The notes under the pieces were generated by a model that worked only from the letters and a program-made list of their open reading frames with translations, did no database searches and was not told the origin of the DNA. 64,000 bases of DNA from Ciona savignyi. Lineage: Eukaryota; Chordata; Ascidiacea; Phlebobranchia; Cionidae. The position numbers and the translations under genes are program-made. The stretch covers positions 2,904,099 to 2,968,098 of the forward strand of contig CH003313.1 in NCBI GenBank assembly GCA_000149265.1, in the 5' to 3' direction. Shown here one piece after another: positions 33,733-46,759 of this stretch (its first letter is position 1; every line of letters begins with the position of its first letter).

Positions 33733-36700
33733 CTACACGCAAATTGTTTTGTTTTCAAGCTCAATAAACGACTTATCGGCGTCATCGCTTTTCGCGTCCT
33801 GGCCGCTAGCGGCGCGATCGTGCATCAAAAATAATCGTACGTCATCCGACGATTTTGTTTTTATGACGTCATTAGGTTCGGATTTGACTCGAGCGTTCAG
33901 AAACGAAGGGGAAGATCGTAACGTTCCGTTAGACGGCGCTCTTCGCACTTCGTCCACCCTTGTGAGCGTCGTCTCGACGTCTTTCTCGACATCGACGAGT
34001 AATTGTGGCGTCACAGATGAACTTTCGACCGCTCGGGAATGCGAGGCTTCTGCGCTCAGACGGTTGTCGTCGGATTCGTCCGATAATGACGTGGTTGACG
34101 TCAGCTGGGTATGACGTAACGTTAGTACCGTGGTGTGGAAATTTAGTCCGAGATTTCAAACAACAAACATATTTTGACATTGTAGGTTCAAAGAACTAAT
34201 GTCAAAGAAATATCAAATTATTAAGATTATAACGTTTATAACCCTCAAACTCATCTTATTTAATCCTCAACCAAATAAAGAACACTTATATAACAACCAA
34301 ACATATCTGTGAGCTTGGTTTTTGACACTATGTTTAACAAACAAAGGTAACTCACCAGTTTATTGTTCTCCGTGTTCAAGGTCTGAGAGCTGTATGCTCG
34401 TGTGAGGTCACCTACTGCGGTGTAACCCGAATCCTTACCATCGGAGGCGCTAGAGGACGGGTCGTGCTGGTGGCTGTGGATGGAACTCCTGTGGGAATGG
34501 GTAAATATGAAATGTATTGTTTGAAACGCGTCGTAACGTCAGCCGGGCCATATTAAAATGTCAGCCGAAACGCATCGGGACGTCAACCGGACGCATTGAA
34601 ACGCATCGGAATGTTTGTAAAGTCGTGAGGTTAATGATAACAGCTAAATAGTGGGGAGACGTTTATAGCTAGAAATAAAGATCATGGCTGTCCAGCTCTT
34701 AAAGCCAGTGGATTAATAATATTATCACCCTCACCACCACTTTCGTATATATATATTTGGTAGAACACAATATTTCACTGGGTTAAGGCAATATCTGTTA
34801 AGTTTGGGGAGACATATGTATAATAAATTAATACTGCTCTAATATAATAAAATAATACTGCATAAATGTACATATATAGACCAATACATTTTGGGTGGTA
34901 TTGCCTACCACAAGGAACTTTGATGGAACATTGGGAACGGTAGACATGGCTATCCTAACAAATGTGTCTATAGAGCCCAACAAATCTTAATGAACAATAA
35001 TCAAGGACGCAAAATTCACCTTAAACTGGAGCTCTCACTATCTGGCAATCTGTTCTTCTTGTTGTTATTCATCGACGCTTCAACCAGTGTGTGAATATCG
35101 GAGTTCGTAGCTTGGCTTAGAAACTTCGCGCTACGTCGAGGCGTGTTGGGGGTGTTGTACGTCTGCGCGAAAAATACGTCACAATCACAAAATATACGTC
35201 ACAACCGAAAAAAAGTGTATTATGATGCAATACCACGAATTTGTGAAGATTAACGTGGTCCTAATTTAAACAAATAATTCTATTTTTGTACTGTCATATT
35301 AAAGTCAAATATAAACAAATATACTGTACAGTCAATAAAACTGTTTGTGTGAGTTTGGTGACTATTTTTTTAATCATTTAATACAAAATGTACATTTTTA
35401 TATTGCTCATTAAATAAACGGGCGGCATATATTGTAGCAAAGTATGATTCAGCAACTCGTGTTAGTGTAGTGACAACGATGTGTCGTATATCGTTGTTTT
35501 AACCTTTTTGTCCTTTGATAAGTTTAAATCTTTTTAGTACCATGCTATATATATATATAAGGTTTTGTAATCTTGGTACTTTATAAACCCTACAATCTTG
35601 CAAGAAATCTTTTGTGACACAAATTAATTTCAAAGAGCACGCTTTTCTTTAAGACATTCATGTTTAAAATTGATTTAATCAATAATACAACATTTTTCGT
35701 AAGAAAACGTGTTAATGTTTTTATTAATAATTCGGCAGTTCACTGTCTAACTCAAAAGTTTGGCAAATACAGAATATATCATTAGTTGCTTACACCACAT
35801 ATTTACAGGAAGCAAGCACTACCAGATTTCTCACAATCTATAAATGAAGCTTTAGTCAGAACAGTTTAAAATTAATTCTATGTGGGTTTCAGTAACTGAA
35901 AGTTTCAATTGATTTACAGAAACTGATGTCTTGAGAGTTGTAACATGCAATTTAGTGCAGACACATATCTGGATGCCTGTTGATAATATGTGGTTGCAAG
36001 TTCGGCGTACCGCATTCTCTGAATGCTGGATACTCACTGTCTGTCTTGGGTTATGCGTGTGTAATGATTACATCACAAAGGGATTTATGAAGTCACATGG
36101 GACAAGTAGGAATATTCAGCAAACTCAAAATTGGCCCCCTCATCACCAACTTTTAAATTTTTTTAAAAAGCTCATTTTAGATTTGCTAAATATTACCCTC
36201 CTGTCCCTGGTGATTTCACAAAACAATATTAAAAAAATCATTTTTTATGAAAAACCGGTATTTTTAATATTTTCCATTATGACACAGTAAACTGACTGAG
36301 AAAAATCTTAAGAAGTCTAGAGATTTCATCCTCTTAATGCAATTGCAAACTAACTGTGCGCCAACCACACAAACCAACCTTGTTAAACTTCCCGAAGTCT
36401 ATTTTATAACCGTTGTGTCGCGTGAAGGAGATCATATTTTGAAAGCGATGGCCCCACAGGATCTCGGTTGGCAGATAAGAAGCTCTGGCTTGAGTTGTCA
36501 TTCCTGTGGCTTCAACCATTCCTTCCAGTATCAGTATGACCTGGTGCAACCAACAATCGACAGGTTAATCATTGCGCGGATCGTGGTTATAATATGAGAG
36601 ATGAGGCTTAGTGATTAAAAGATGATACAAAAATTACAAGTTTTGAAAAATAATTTTGTCACAACAAAAATTATTACTGCAAAAACAAGCAGAAAAGCTT

Positions 36701-39700
36701 GCATATTGAATGATAATATTTTTAAGTTTTGCTGTTGTGATTCATAATACTGACGCAGTTGACCACCACGGTTATTACTTATTTTGGGAAATAAATCACC
36801 CCACACCCACAAAACTACCCCACATCCAAAAAACCATCCATAACCCAGAAATGGTAAACAAAGTTATTTGAATAACATAAGGAGAAATTTTTGGCAAGAC
36901 ATATTAAACAAAAATGACTTTAGTTACAATTTTTCGCTATTTGACCCAATGTAGAGTAACAGCTAACTAAGTGCAAACAAATAACTGCTTTTGCAAGCAA
37001 CAGTGTAATTACATAACAGCCTGGATAGCATGGCCGTAAACACACATAACAAGCAAACTATTCCACCTAGTCATGAAAAACATTTTCCATTCATGAAAAA
37101 CATTTTCTTGATTTACTTTATGAAAAAGTAATGAATCAAGACTCGACTTTGCAATACCTCTTATTTATCGCCATGCCCCATAGGTATGTTATAAACTTTA
37201 CGGTGGTAAAGTACAAATTGAAATGCAAATTTCACGCTTTGTACCCAAAGTAATAACTAAAATATCGTGACTTGGGCAAATTACCATGCAGAGTTAGATA
37301 AACGTGCAACCAACCTTTCAACCCCTGACAAAATAACAAGTTAAAACTCATAGCTATTTGTCAAGTATGAAAATATACTTAAACAGACATCTTTACGTGA
37401 ATACAATATTTGCATATGGTTTAACACTATAGTACAATTATCAATTACAACTGTGAATAAAACCCTTAAGAATGACAATGCAAAAATTAATCTTGTTTAA
37501 ACGAGTCAGCAATTAGTTATTTTATGTTTCGTTATTTGACGAGCAATCCCCTCAATCAACAAGGGCGAAAAGTTTAAAGTTTTAAACCTTGTTTAAATCA
37601 AATGTTTGCAGATGGGGTTTGTACTGCATAATATTCTTATTTGCACTAAATATTTACAATGGACAAAGTCTGATACGCTGTGTGGCATAAAATAGCAGTG
37701 TGACTTACTGTGCGAGGATTAAAGCTCTTAAACTAGCAGCCGATTTTAACAGGTCCCTGATAGAATTGTATTGTTATTCCAACTATGTATTTTGGCATCC
37801 ACCAATGTTATTTCTATGGAAGAGTCATTGGACTGAATACCACATCTGGGTTTGGGTCGGTTGTAAAATCACAAACAGGAGCACGATGTTTCAACCAATG
37901 TCTGACTGTCAATCACACTGTTGCTTTCCGTAAAACGTAACTTGCCTTAACCCGGTGGATTGGTGGGTAAACAAAAAAAAAACTACAAAATCAAAGATTT
38001 GATAAAAAAAATGTTTTTGACAAAACTTTTTTGCCACTAGAAAAAACTTGATTATTTTGCTGTGGGATTTTGCACAATTGCTTTCATGTAAACGTTCTTA
38101 TGAAAACATTTATGTTGGAATAGTAGGCTTTAAGGCCACATTACTTTCTTGTAAATGTGTGAATTCTATGGCATGATGGGAGGCCTTTCGCATTTCGCTA
38201 TTCTTGAAGTAGGAAACACCAAACAAAATGGCGCAGCAGCAGCAAATTACCTCAAAGTTGGAGTGATAGAGATCATCAGCGTTCATATCCCACAACGGAC
38301 TTGAATCATCGATCGGATGACAAATGGTCTGCGGAGTCACCAGGAAGAGACGGTCGGAATCATTCTTCAGATCGAGTCGAAGATCAATCTGCTCCAACGG
38401 GATGAACTCCCCTTCCAACGTCTCTCTCGAGTGGATGTATTGCATTCTGAAACACAATGTTCAATGTTAAACAAATATTTTTTGAAAATATCTGCTGCAT
38501 TTTGTATCGAGAAAAACATTTTCCCTTGTTTCTTAGTCGATTCATAATCAGTAATTTCATAGCTAAATAAATACACCAAACTTCCATTAAATGGTAACAA
38601 ATTTTATTGATAAACAGCGATTACTTAATTACCAGTATAATGAAATAAACGAAAGTACGAAACTATTAATTGGTTATCTTTAAAAACTTAATGAAAAAAA
38701 TAAAAATAGACGAACTATTTAACCAAAGCAAACTAAATATTTTGACACAAGCAGCTGTGTGATTTGTAAACCAATATTTTTTGGAAAATATCTGCTGTAT
38801 TTCGTATCGAGAGAAACTCTGATAAAAATTTTCCCTTTTTTCTTTGCTGATTAATCAACGGTATTTTCATTGCTAAATAAATACACCAAACTACCATTAA
38901 ATGGTAATAAATTGTGTTAAATAAACATAGATTACCCAATATAATGAAATAAACTAAACTATATATTAAAAGAAATCTTAAAATACCCTGAACAATTAAG
39001 CAAGATGGTGCAAAGCAAAATGATTATTTTTACAGATGAAGAGATTCTAAGAAAGCACTAGCTATGTATTCATAAACCACAATTATATTAATAAGCCATG
39101 TGGTAGCTTGTTAGGCTGTCACCTAAAGGTTAGATCTGACACCAACACTTTAATAAACACATAATGAATCCCTGGGCACATAATGAATATACTTGTACAT
39201 AATGTATTGGGATTCATACTAAATCAATTAAACACTGATTTCAATGGGTAAAAAACTAAAGAAATTTCCCCATCATATAAAATAGACCCAGTTACCGACG
39301 GTGATTTCAAGGTAATTTGCTGAATGTCCATGTATTTTTAGTGACATTGTGTTTTGTTGGTTATAATTGAAGCTTTTATGTCTAATTATTAAACAACAAC
39401 ACTTTTGCAAAGCTCTGAATTGGTGATGGGTTAAGTTGAACATTACTCCTTGTTTATTGCAAAATACTTTCTTGGTACAGGTGTCTAATGATGATAAATA
39501 TGGTTGAGCAGTATGTTTTACCACCAGCAGCTGTTGTGAGAGACACATAAATCACAAAAGCACAAACCATCAATACAGCTTACATAGAATTGTTTAAACC
39601 CATGACACTATTGGTAAACTTATTAAATCACACGAATTGTTTATTATTTGTTTACTACATATGTGGCCACCTATATTACTGAGAAATCTATGTCAGAGTC

Positions 39701-42700
39701 TGTTTACCGCACAGCTTGCTTTAATAGATATTGTATAGTTCATGGTATGAACCATATAATCGGTTGAATTACAATCTGTCAGCTGTCAATAACAGGAGAG
39801 CATGAAAACAACTGCACGGCGATTGCTTTCTGTTTAAACTTAAAGCTCCACTAAATATAGTCGCTATAAAAGTTAACTGCCGTATGCTGCAGTATGTTTT
39901 AATGGAGGTAATATGCACATGCACACACATTATGGAAATCGTGGCTTAAAAATAAGCCATCAACGCGGTTGCGCTGAGAGATTATGACAGACTGCACTAC
40001 GGTATGTGTGCCATTAATCATGGTTATGGCATTAGACGCTTAGGAAGGTAGCTGCACTGCAAATTGCTGACACACTTATAAACTGCAAACAGACAAAACT
40101 ATTCAATGGCAAATATTAGACATAACTTCATACAATTAAAATCTGCATATTTTGCATTTTACGTAAGCCTCCTTGTGTTAATGATTAAGAGAGAAATCAA
40201 AAAATGTTTCTCAGAACAATTTCTTTTCATTTTACTTTAGAATGATTATGATGGATGCAAACAATTCATCTTGAAAACATCTCTTTCCATTAAAATATTA
40301 CAAAATTGCCAAAAGCAAAAAGAAACAATCTATAATAAAGTTTAATTAAGTAGAAAACAATACTCAAACAATATCTTATAGTTGTTGGCTAAAAACAATG
40401 AAACCAGAATAATTGAATAAACGCACATTTTTGCACCTAAAAAGCAATGTAGCTACAATTTAAGCAAATATGTGTGTTTATTTCAAATATTTTAACACAA
40501 CCAGTAGACCCCCATGCATTGTATGATCCTGACCTTATAGTTGCTTCCACAAGATGACTTTTCCTCAAATTCCCAACACGAATCATCAGACACAGCTGAC
40601 CATCCCTCATATTGATGACGGCGTTGTTACTGAACATCAATGTTTCAGCTCTCTTCTTCGGTCTGGCGCAACATGTATGACAGTTCATTTTAATAAATGA
40701 TGACTAAGATGTACTTTGAACAATATGAAAATGGAAATGCTTGTGCAAGTTACCCAGTGGAATTGAAAAAGTTGAACAAAATACATCGTAATTTAAAAAA
40801 TGACACTGTTTGTATTGTTTATAAGTAAAAAAGCGCTTTTTTATTTGTTTGATGCATCTAATTAGTATTATACAGAACATACACAACACAATGCCGCTGG
40901 CAACAAGACAGAGGGCATGTGGCATTCTAATGAATGCCTAAAGAATAACATACTTTCTAATTTCTGGGTTAATATAAACAGGATCGTGTAAATACTTAAG
41001 TCTGTTGCAAGAATGCCACATTGCTGATTAAATTTTAAGGGGATAAAACCTTAAAGTGCCAACAAACTTTACCGTGAAATTTTTGCCATAATAACATATT
41101 TCTAATTTCTGGGGATACCATGAACAGCATTAATGATTTAAGTTTGTTGTAAAACTGCTCATCGTTAATTGAATATTAAGAAGATAAAACGTCAAACAAA
41201 ATTTACCGTGAAATTTTTGCCATAATGAGTCCGATCATGAAAGCGTCGAGAATGCAACCAAACACTGATTGTACGACAACCATGAACACGGTGAATGGGC
41301 ATTCTTCCGTCACAACTCGAAAACCATAACCTTCAAATAAAATAATTAATTTAGTCATCGTAATTTGTTGTCATATCGATTTTTACTTTAAAAATTATAC
41401 AAGAAGTATGTGATAAAAAGAATCGGATAGATTGTTCATGTTTATCCCTCTGAATGGGAAAACCAAGGGGGTTAACACACAAGCAATTGTCAGATCACAT
41501 CGCACCCAGCGTCAGGTTATTGAAGCCATTGCTATGTGTTGTGTGTGATTCACATGTTTCTTCAATTTAGTAAAACCCAACAATTTAATGAATTTAGATA
41601 GTGTCTTGCGAAGTGGCTTGCCGAAGGATACAACCGACTAGCCAGGCCTAACGAATGATTTTAAACCTGCAACTCCTTGGAATTTCCAGCAACCCATGAT
41701 TTGAAGCACATGCAATGAACACTAAGTCAACCTACCTATAGTGGTTTGAGTTTCCAGCGAAAATAAAAATGACGAAGTAAACGGGTTCTTCGGGTCGAGG
41801 TTATGAACGCATGGGGTGAATGTGGAGTTTGCTGGGAGTTCGTTGAAATCACCGTGAAGAAACGATATTAACCAGAACACAAGACCAAACGATACCCAGC
41901 TGTAAGATAACAGAATGAACATTTATTACAACAAAGTTGTGAAGTTTCTATAAATTGTTTCTCTCTGTAAAGTATTTTCCTTATAGAAACTTAATGACTA
42001 AACTTAGTTTGAAATATAATTTTTATATTTATATTTTGACACCTAAAAAGTGCCTTTATTTATGGGTGGCATTTATATTTTTAGATCAGCGCTAATAAAA
42101 AATAAACTTAAGAGGTCATGCACGGTGGCTAAGACCAAAATCTTTATTTAACATGACTTGTTGAAAGAATGGAACAAATTCTTTCCAAATAACCTCTTTC
42201 ATTACCTCACTGAACTAAAATACACCAGCAGTTGGCTCACCTGACCACAAAAGCCGCGCTGAAGACAAAGAGGTTCCATCGCCACTGAAGATCAACTCCA
42301 GTCGTAAAAATATCGGCAATAAATCTTCGTGGCTTGTCTGTCAAATTCGAATGACTGACATTACAATGTCCCGATTTTTTGATAAACCTACAAAAAAAAG
42401 GAATTCTTCTGTTAACTGTTTATTTATTTTAAAAGAAGCTTTAAAATATTTTATTTTTTATATAAAAAAAACAATGTTTAATTTATATCATAGAATTTAT
42501 TTTGCTTTGAATTTAATTCATGTTTATGTGTTACGGTATAGTCCACAGACAGGTATAAATAAAAATGTTCCAAATGGCAAGAATAATTTGAATACAGGAA
42601 CGCTAAAAAGCTTTTTAAAACTTTGCTGCTTTCTCTTAATCTAGTTATATGCATCTCTGGCATCTAAGATCCGGTAATTTCTCTAATACTTCATGTATCA

Positions 42701-45700
42701 ATAATTTAAAAACAGGAAGCCAGAGGCATTAAGTTGATTGAAAATGTGTCATGGTAATGAAGTCTCTTCATGGCTAGTTAGTGAGTATTAGGAAAACAAT
42801 CACACTTCCAACAATTTCATTGTGTTGCATAGGATCGAGACATTGCTTTTAGTTTGTTACTAACTCAACTGAGACAATTATGCTGCATAGTGGATATTTA
42901 TGCTTGATAACCTGGCATTACATGCAAATACTGTAACAGAAGCAATAGAGATATCACACAAGTCATTACAAGGGATTAGCAATGTCTGTGTACCACAAAC
43001 ACCCAGTATGTTTGGAATAATAAATAATTTAAGAGTCCATAGACTACAGTTTAAAGCCACAACAAATGCTTATTGTATGCTAATGTTCTGCATAGTGAAT
43101 GCATTTTATTGATAGTTCAAGGTGATTGATAAACAAGAATAGATCACTGATATCTTTAAATTACCACAGAAATCAAGACCCCGGAAGAATACGTCAGTCG
43201 GTTAGATCAACGTGATCTACCATCGCTTGAAGGTTGGTGGATAAAAATCAGCTGCGGACAAGTTGTTTATGTCCTTGGGCAATAAACTCAGCCACCTATC
43301 CTAAACAAGTGGATTATTGGGTTCAAGCTTCTTCAGACATAACACTGCAAAAGCCCCGGTAAACTGATGGTGGACAATTAGTGATTGCCCATGTCCCAAC
43401 ACTCCTTGTGATTTATTATTCACAGGTAAACGGATGAGAATATCCTATTGTATTTGTTCATTTTATATAAAAGAAAAAAATAATTAAAAAATTGACCCTT
43501 CACCCCCTAAAAAATAATTCCATAAAATCGTTAAAATTCGTTCCTTCCTACCTGACTCCTTTCTGAGACATCCGTGATCTTCTCACAATCTGTTCCTCAT
43601 CCTCCATCATTCCTTGGAGACTACTGCTGTTGCTAAACATAGAAAACACTCAGTGGCAATCCGATTGAGTCCAGACACACATCAATAATTTAACGCATGA
43701 TAATCAATGGAACTTGCAACAGTTTTTGACTGGAGCAATAGTTCGGAAACACTGTATTTATACTTTTACAAAACAAACAATATTAATAATTATATATGGT
43801 ACTACTTAAGCTTTAAATTAAGTTACAGTTACCTTGCTTTCCGGAAATTCATATTTCTTTGATCTTTCATTTGTATATCACCACTTATACTCGGTAATTG
43901 AGATACTTTTCTTAATGTGCATCTGCAAAAGAAGTTGGCTTGTTAAATTAAGTTCTAATCTCCATAACTTTAGGACTGTGGTATGCTTAGTTACAGACAT
44001 CTCAATAATCTAATATCAAACTCAAACCTATGCCAATTAAACTAAGCCAGAGTCTCTTGTTTTTTTAAACCTCACTTATCTCAAAGTAGCGCTTACATGA
44101 GCGTTGATACCAATGTCACATTATGCAACTATTTATTTTTGGACAGCGCGATTCCCTTGGGCAGTGTGTAAATATACCTTGTATGAACAACACATATTTC
44201 GCGTGTCTAATTGAAAGACTTGTAGTCGTATCGCTTATATCGCCTATTTGAACAACTGATATAAAACTCAATACAACATTCATCTGTTCGTATTAAAGTC
44301 TGCGTGGTTGCGTTGTGATTTAATGGTGTGATTTGTAAATAGTCAGCGATTTTTATATTCTAGATCAAATGAGTCATATTTTAATCATAAAGTAACTTTA
44401 CGAGTAAAAGAAACTCTAATAATTTTACGGACTTCATAATAACCACCCGCAAATACGTAACTGCAATATTTTATTAATTGTTTAATGTCGTTAAGTTTAT
44501 TAAACTGAAAAAAACGACTAAACACGTGTACCTGCTGTAAAAACTTGGCGATTTTCCATTCAAATTATTTATCACGGGGGTTTACCAGACCATTATCAAA
44601 CAATACCTTGCCATTCTGTACAAAAACGTAACCGAATTCATATAACAATGCGCATTATAAATACACTGAAATACCAGCACCTAAATCTGCATATTTATGT
44701 ACTACCACATATATTTAGTTCTGTATTACAAAAGGCGTATACACACCTACACACTGACTGTATCTATGAAGCTGAATATAAGCAAGAAATGTTAGCTGTA
44801 TCCGGTTAAGCCGCACATCCAAACTGGCACGTTGTATGACGTAGCGCTATGCGCTGTTCTTTTTCTACTCATCTTATAAACAGTGGGGATATTACTAGTA
44901 GTCTCCTTTAAATAATGCCAATAATGTGCAAACTCGTTCAGTTCATAACCGCGTGCCAATTTTTTAATATCTTGGTATAAATTATTGAATTACTGGTATA
45001 ATAATATGTCGTACTGTTTATAAGATAAGAAGAAAGACTAATATTACTATTTTACTAAGCAAATTGCGTCATATGTTTCGTTGCTGTTTTAATTTCCGCG
45101 TTCAATAGTACAAACGGTGAAAACCGGACGTATGGGTATAAAACAAACCAATGTGTGAATGTTTGGGCTTATTAATATGCCAAAATTATACAAGACTATC
45201 TGTTTTATACATAATACAACACCGAAACTTTTACTGGCAATTTTATTAGTCGCAAGTTCTATCAAGGCTTTGCTAAGACAATCAGCTTATCACGTGTGAG
45301 GTCAAAGACACTGGTTTTACACCTGAACATAAAAACCTTTTAAACGCGCACGTGTTCTTACATCGCAGTTCTTAAGTTCAGCACCTGAAATTTAACCCTG
45401 AGCGAACCTCTACACTGCTGCTGCTAATGGCCCATTATTACGTCACAAAGGAAATGAGCTGGCACGCTGCTAAAACTTTTTTGCGATTTTTATTTTTTTG
45501 TCCGAACAACAGATGATGCGATATCTTGAAATTCGAGAAGAGCAAGCACTGCTTTCTTTACAGTGAAAAAGATCGAATAAAACACCTTGTTTCAAAACAA
45601 AGCTTTATTTTCTATGACAAACTATGACCATTGTCATATAACAACGCGGTGATTTTCTATTCTTTTGTTTAGGAGAACAGATCATTTGAACAATAAACAC

Positions 45701-46677
45701 GAAATCAAGCTTTTACTTACAGCAAAACAATTAAACCAAAATCTAGCTGTAAAGGTTAACACCATACTTTTAAGCGGCGGCAGCTTATAATACATCTCCG
45801 TTCCTATGTGCTGTTAACCTGTGCTGAAGGTTAAACTTCTTCCCAAGACATATTTACTTAGTAAATAGAGTAACTCAAAGGTTATAGCTGTACGAGCATG
45901 AATTTAATTACACAATACTACCACTGCTGATAATTATTACTAAATTGATTACTTTACGAACTAAATTTGTTAAGTTGCGTTATTTAAAAAAATGAACTTG
46001 TTATTTTTAAGTTTAAATCTGTACAACTTAAAAATGCTAGCGTACATATTTCGGCGTACGGCTATCGTACAACAATCTAATTCCACAAGCGCCACAAAAT
46101 CGGGTTTCCAAGTCTTATGTCATGAAACCTACCCACCTAATACATACCCTTCTGTTCAGTTAAGTGGGTTACTACAAATAATAAAACTAGCAGCTGTTAT
46201 TTCACAATATTCATGGCAATTGGCAAGCATATGTTGTAAATTGTGGTTTAGAATCCTTTTAACTTTGGTTCGCCCATAATAAAGTGGTAAAACGCACCGA
46301 CCAGACACAGTATGGCACTGAAACGCTGTTTTAAAATTAGAAATCATTCGGAAGGAAATCACTGCGACCAATAGGGTCTAATTGAAACAGCCACTACAGC
46401 AAGTTGTAACCTAATTTGAACGCTTGAATCACGTTATTAATACACAGTTTTAGTTTACCCAACAAATAAACGACCTTAAGCTATGCGCAACTATGTAAGC
46501 TACTATCTATTAACTGGACGCAAGCGCAGCGTGATATATTGGTTTGACTGCAAACTTTTTTCACGTAGACAGTCCGACGAAAACAGTTTAACTATCATCG
46601 CAAACTTTTCGTGGTGACGAAAAATAGTTGTGAATCATTCAGTATTTGCTGAATACAACTCACCGGGAAGACGTCAT
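33733..46677 (-). CDS. Kir2-like inwardly rectifying K+ channel, 12 exons
   Basis: Exons (minus): 46664-46677, 43833-43922, 43552-43632, 42241-42354, 41736-41899, 41207-41330, 40534-40662, 38251-38446, 36379-36540, 35020-35162, 34356-34488, 33733-34104; every phase fits, giving 573 aa. The slide helix [11 protein letters not shown] leads into TM1. The pore holds TTIGYGF (filter 154-157), split by an intron, with flanking cysteines TPC and EEC as in all Kir channels. TM2 ([10 protein letters not shown]) has Asp183 at the rectification-controller site of strong rectifiers. [10 protein letters not shown] follows as the phosphoinositide-binding start of the cytoplasmic domain, ending ILWGHRF and [16 protein letters not shown]. 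The last three exons are a Ser/Asp-rich tail ending TICV, a possible class II PDZ ligand. Likely a plasma-membrane tetramer setting resting potential. The sequence is closest to Kir2 by eye, with some Kir3 features. Exon 1 is the least certain. Confidence 0.9.
34720..34800 (-). mobile_element. SINE remnant
   Basis: GGTAGAACACAATATTTCACTGGG and GGCAATATCTGTTAAGTT resemble the middle of the minus-strand SINE. It is heavily decayed and lies in the Kir intron between exons 10 and 11. Confidence 0.4.
38469..38970. repeat. Tandem duplication in Kir intron 7, 300-bp period
   Basis: 38469-38665 and 38769-38970 share long blocks (AATATCTGCTG, AAATAAATACACCAAACT, CCATTAAATGGTAA, ATAATGAAATAAAC). The first copy begins about 20 bp upstream (on the Kir strand) of the exon 8 acceptor. 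The palindrome TTCCATTAAATGGTAA is kept in both. Confidence 0.8.
40947..41225. repeat. Tandem duplication covering the Kir exon 6 donor
   Basis: Two units of 130-145 bp, 40947-41093 and 41094-41225. Each begins with TAACATA.TTTCTAATTTCTGGG and ends with TTTACCGTGAAATTTTTGCCATAAT (plus strand). The second unit holds the true exon 6 end and GTAAAT donor. The first carries a copy of the last 20 or so exonic bases plus the donor, a decoy 5' splice site inside the intron. Confidence 0.8.
41424..41695 (-). mobile_element. SINE in Kir intron 5
   Basis: Minus-strand copy: TTCATGTTTATCCCTCTGAATGG, GGGGGTTAACACAC, GCGTCAGGTTATTGAAGCC, TGTGTTGTGTGTGATTCACATG and ACAACCGACTAGCC, with a diverged head. 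It runs in the same direction as the Kir gene. Confidence 0.75.
43188..43447 (+). mobile_element. Old SINE in Kir intron 3
   Basis: Plus-strand, strongly diverged: ACGTCAGTCGGTTAGATC, GCTTGAAGGTTGGTGG, TTGTTTATGTCCTTGGGC, AAGTGGATTATTGGGTTC, CCCCGGTAAACTGATGG and TTATTCACAGGTAAACGGATG. It lies antisense in the Kir gene. Confidence 0.65.
43923..46663. other. Kir intron 1
   Basis: 2.7 kb between the TATA-proximal 14-nt coding segment and exon 2. I see no SINE and no exon; the sequence is unique and AT-rich. Its length and lack of repeats leave room for regulatory sites. Confidence 0.4.
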
Positions 46678-46748
46678 GTTTTCACAGTGCTGCTCTCGTA
46701 CGCGCGTTGGTTCGGAATATTCCGTAATAAGTCCTTATTCCTCCCAGC

Positions 46749-46755
46749 TTATATA
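46749..46755 (-). promoter_or_regulatory. TATA box of the Kir gene
   Basis: TATATAA on the minus strand in GGGTATATAAGCTGGG lies 72 bp upstream of the ATG of the proposed first coding segment (ATGACGTCTTCCCG before GTGAGT). The phase of that segment matches Kir exon 2, which supports both calls. Confidence 0.5.
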
Positions 46756-46759
46756 CCCA

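Noticed and set aside
42301..42337. Missing micro-exon between Kir exons 3 and 4
   Set aside because: An acceptor at 42337 gave a frame clash. Moving it to 42354 (after ATGTCAG) restores the phase with no extra exon.
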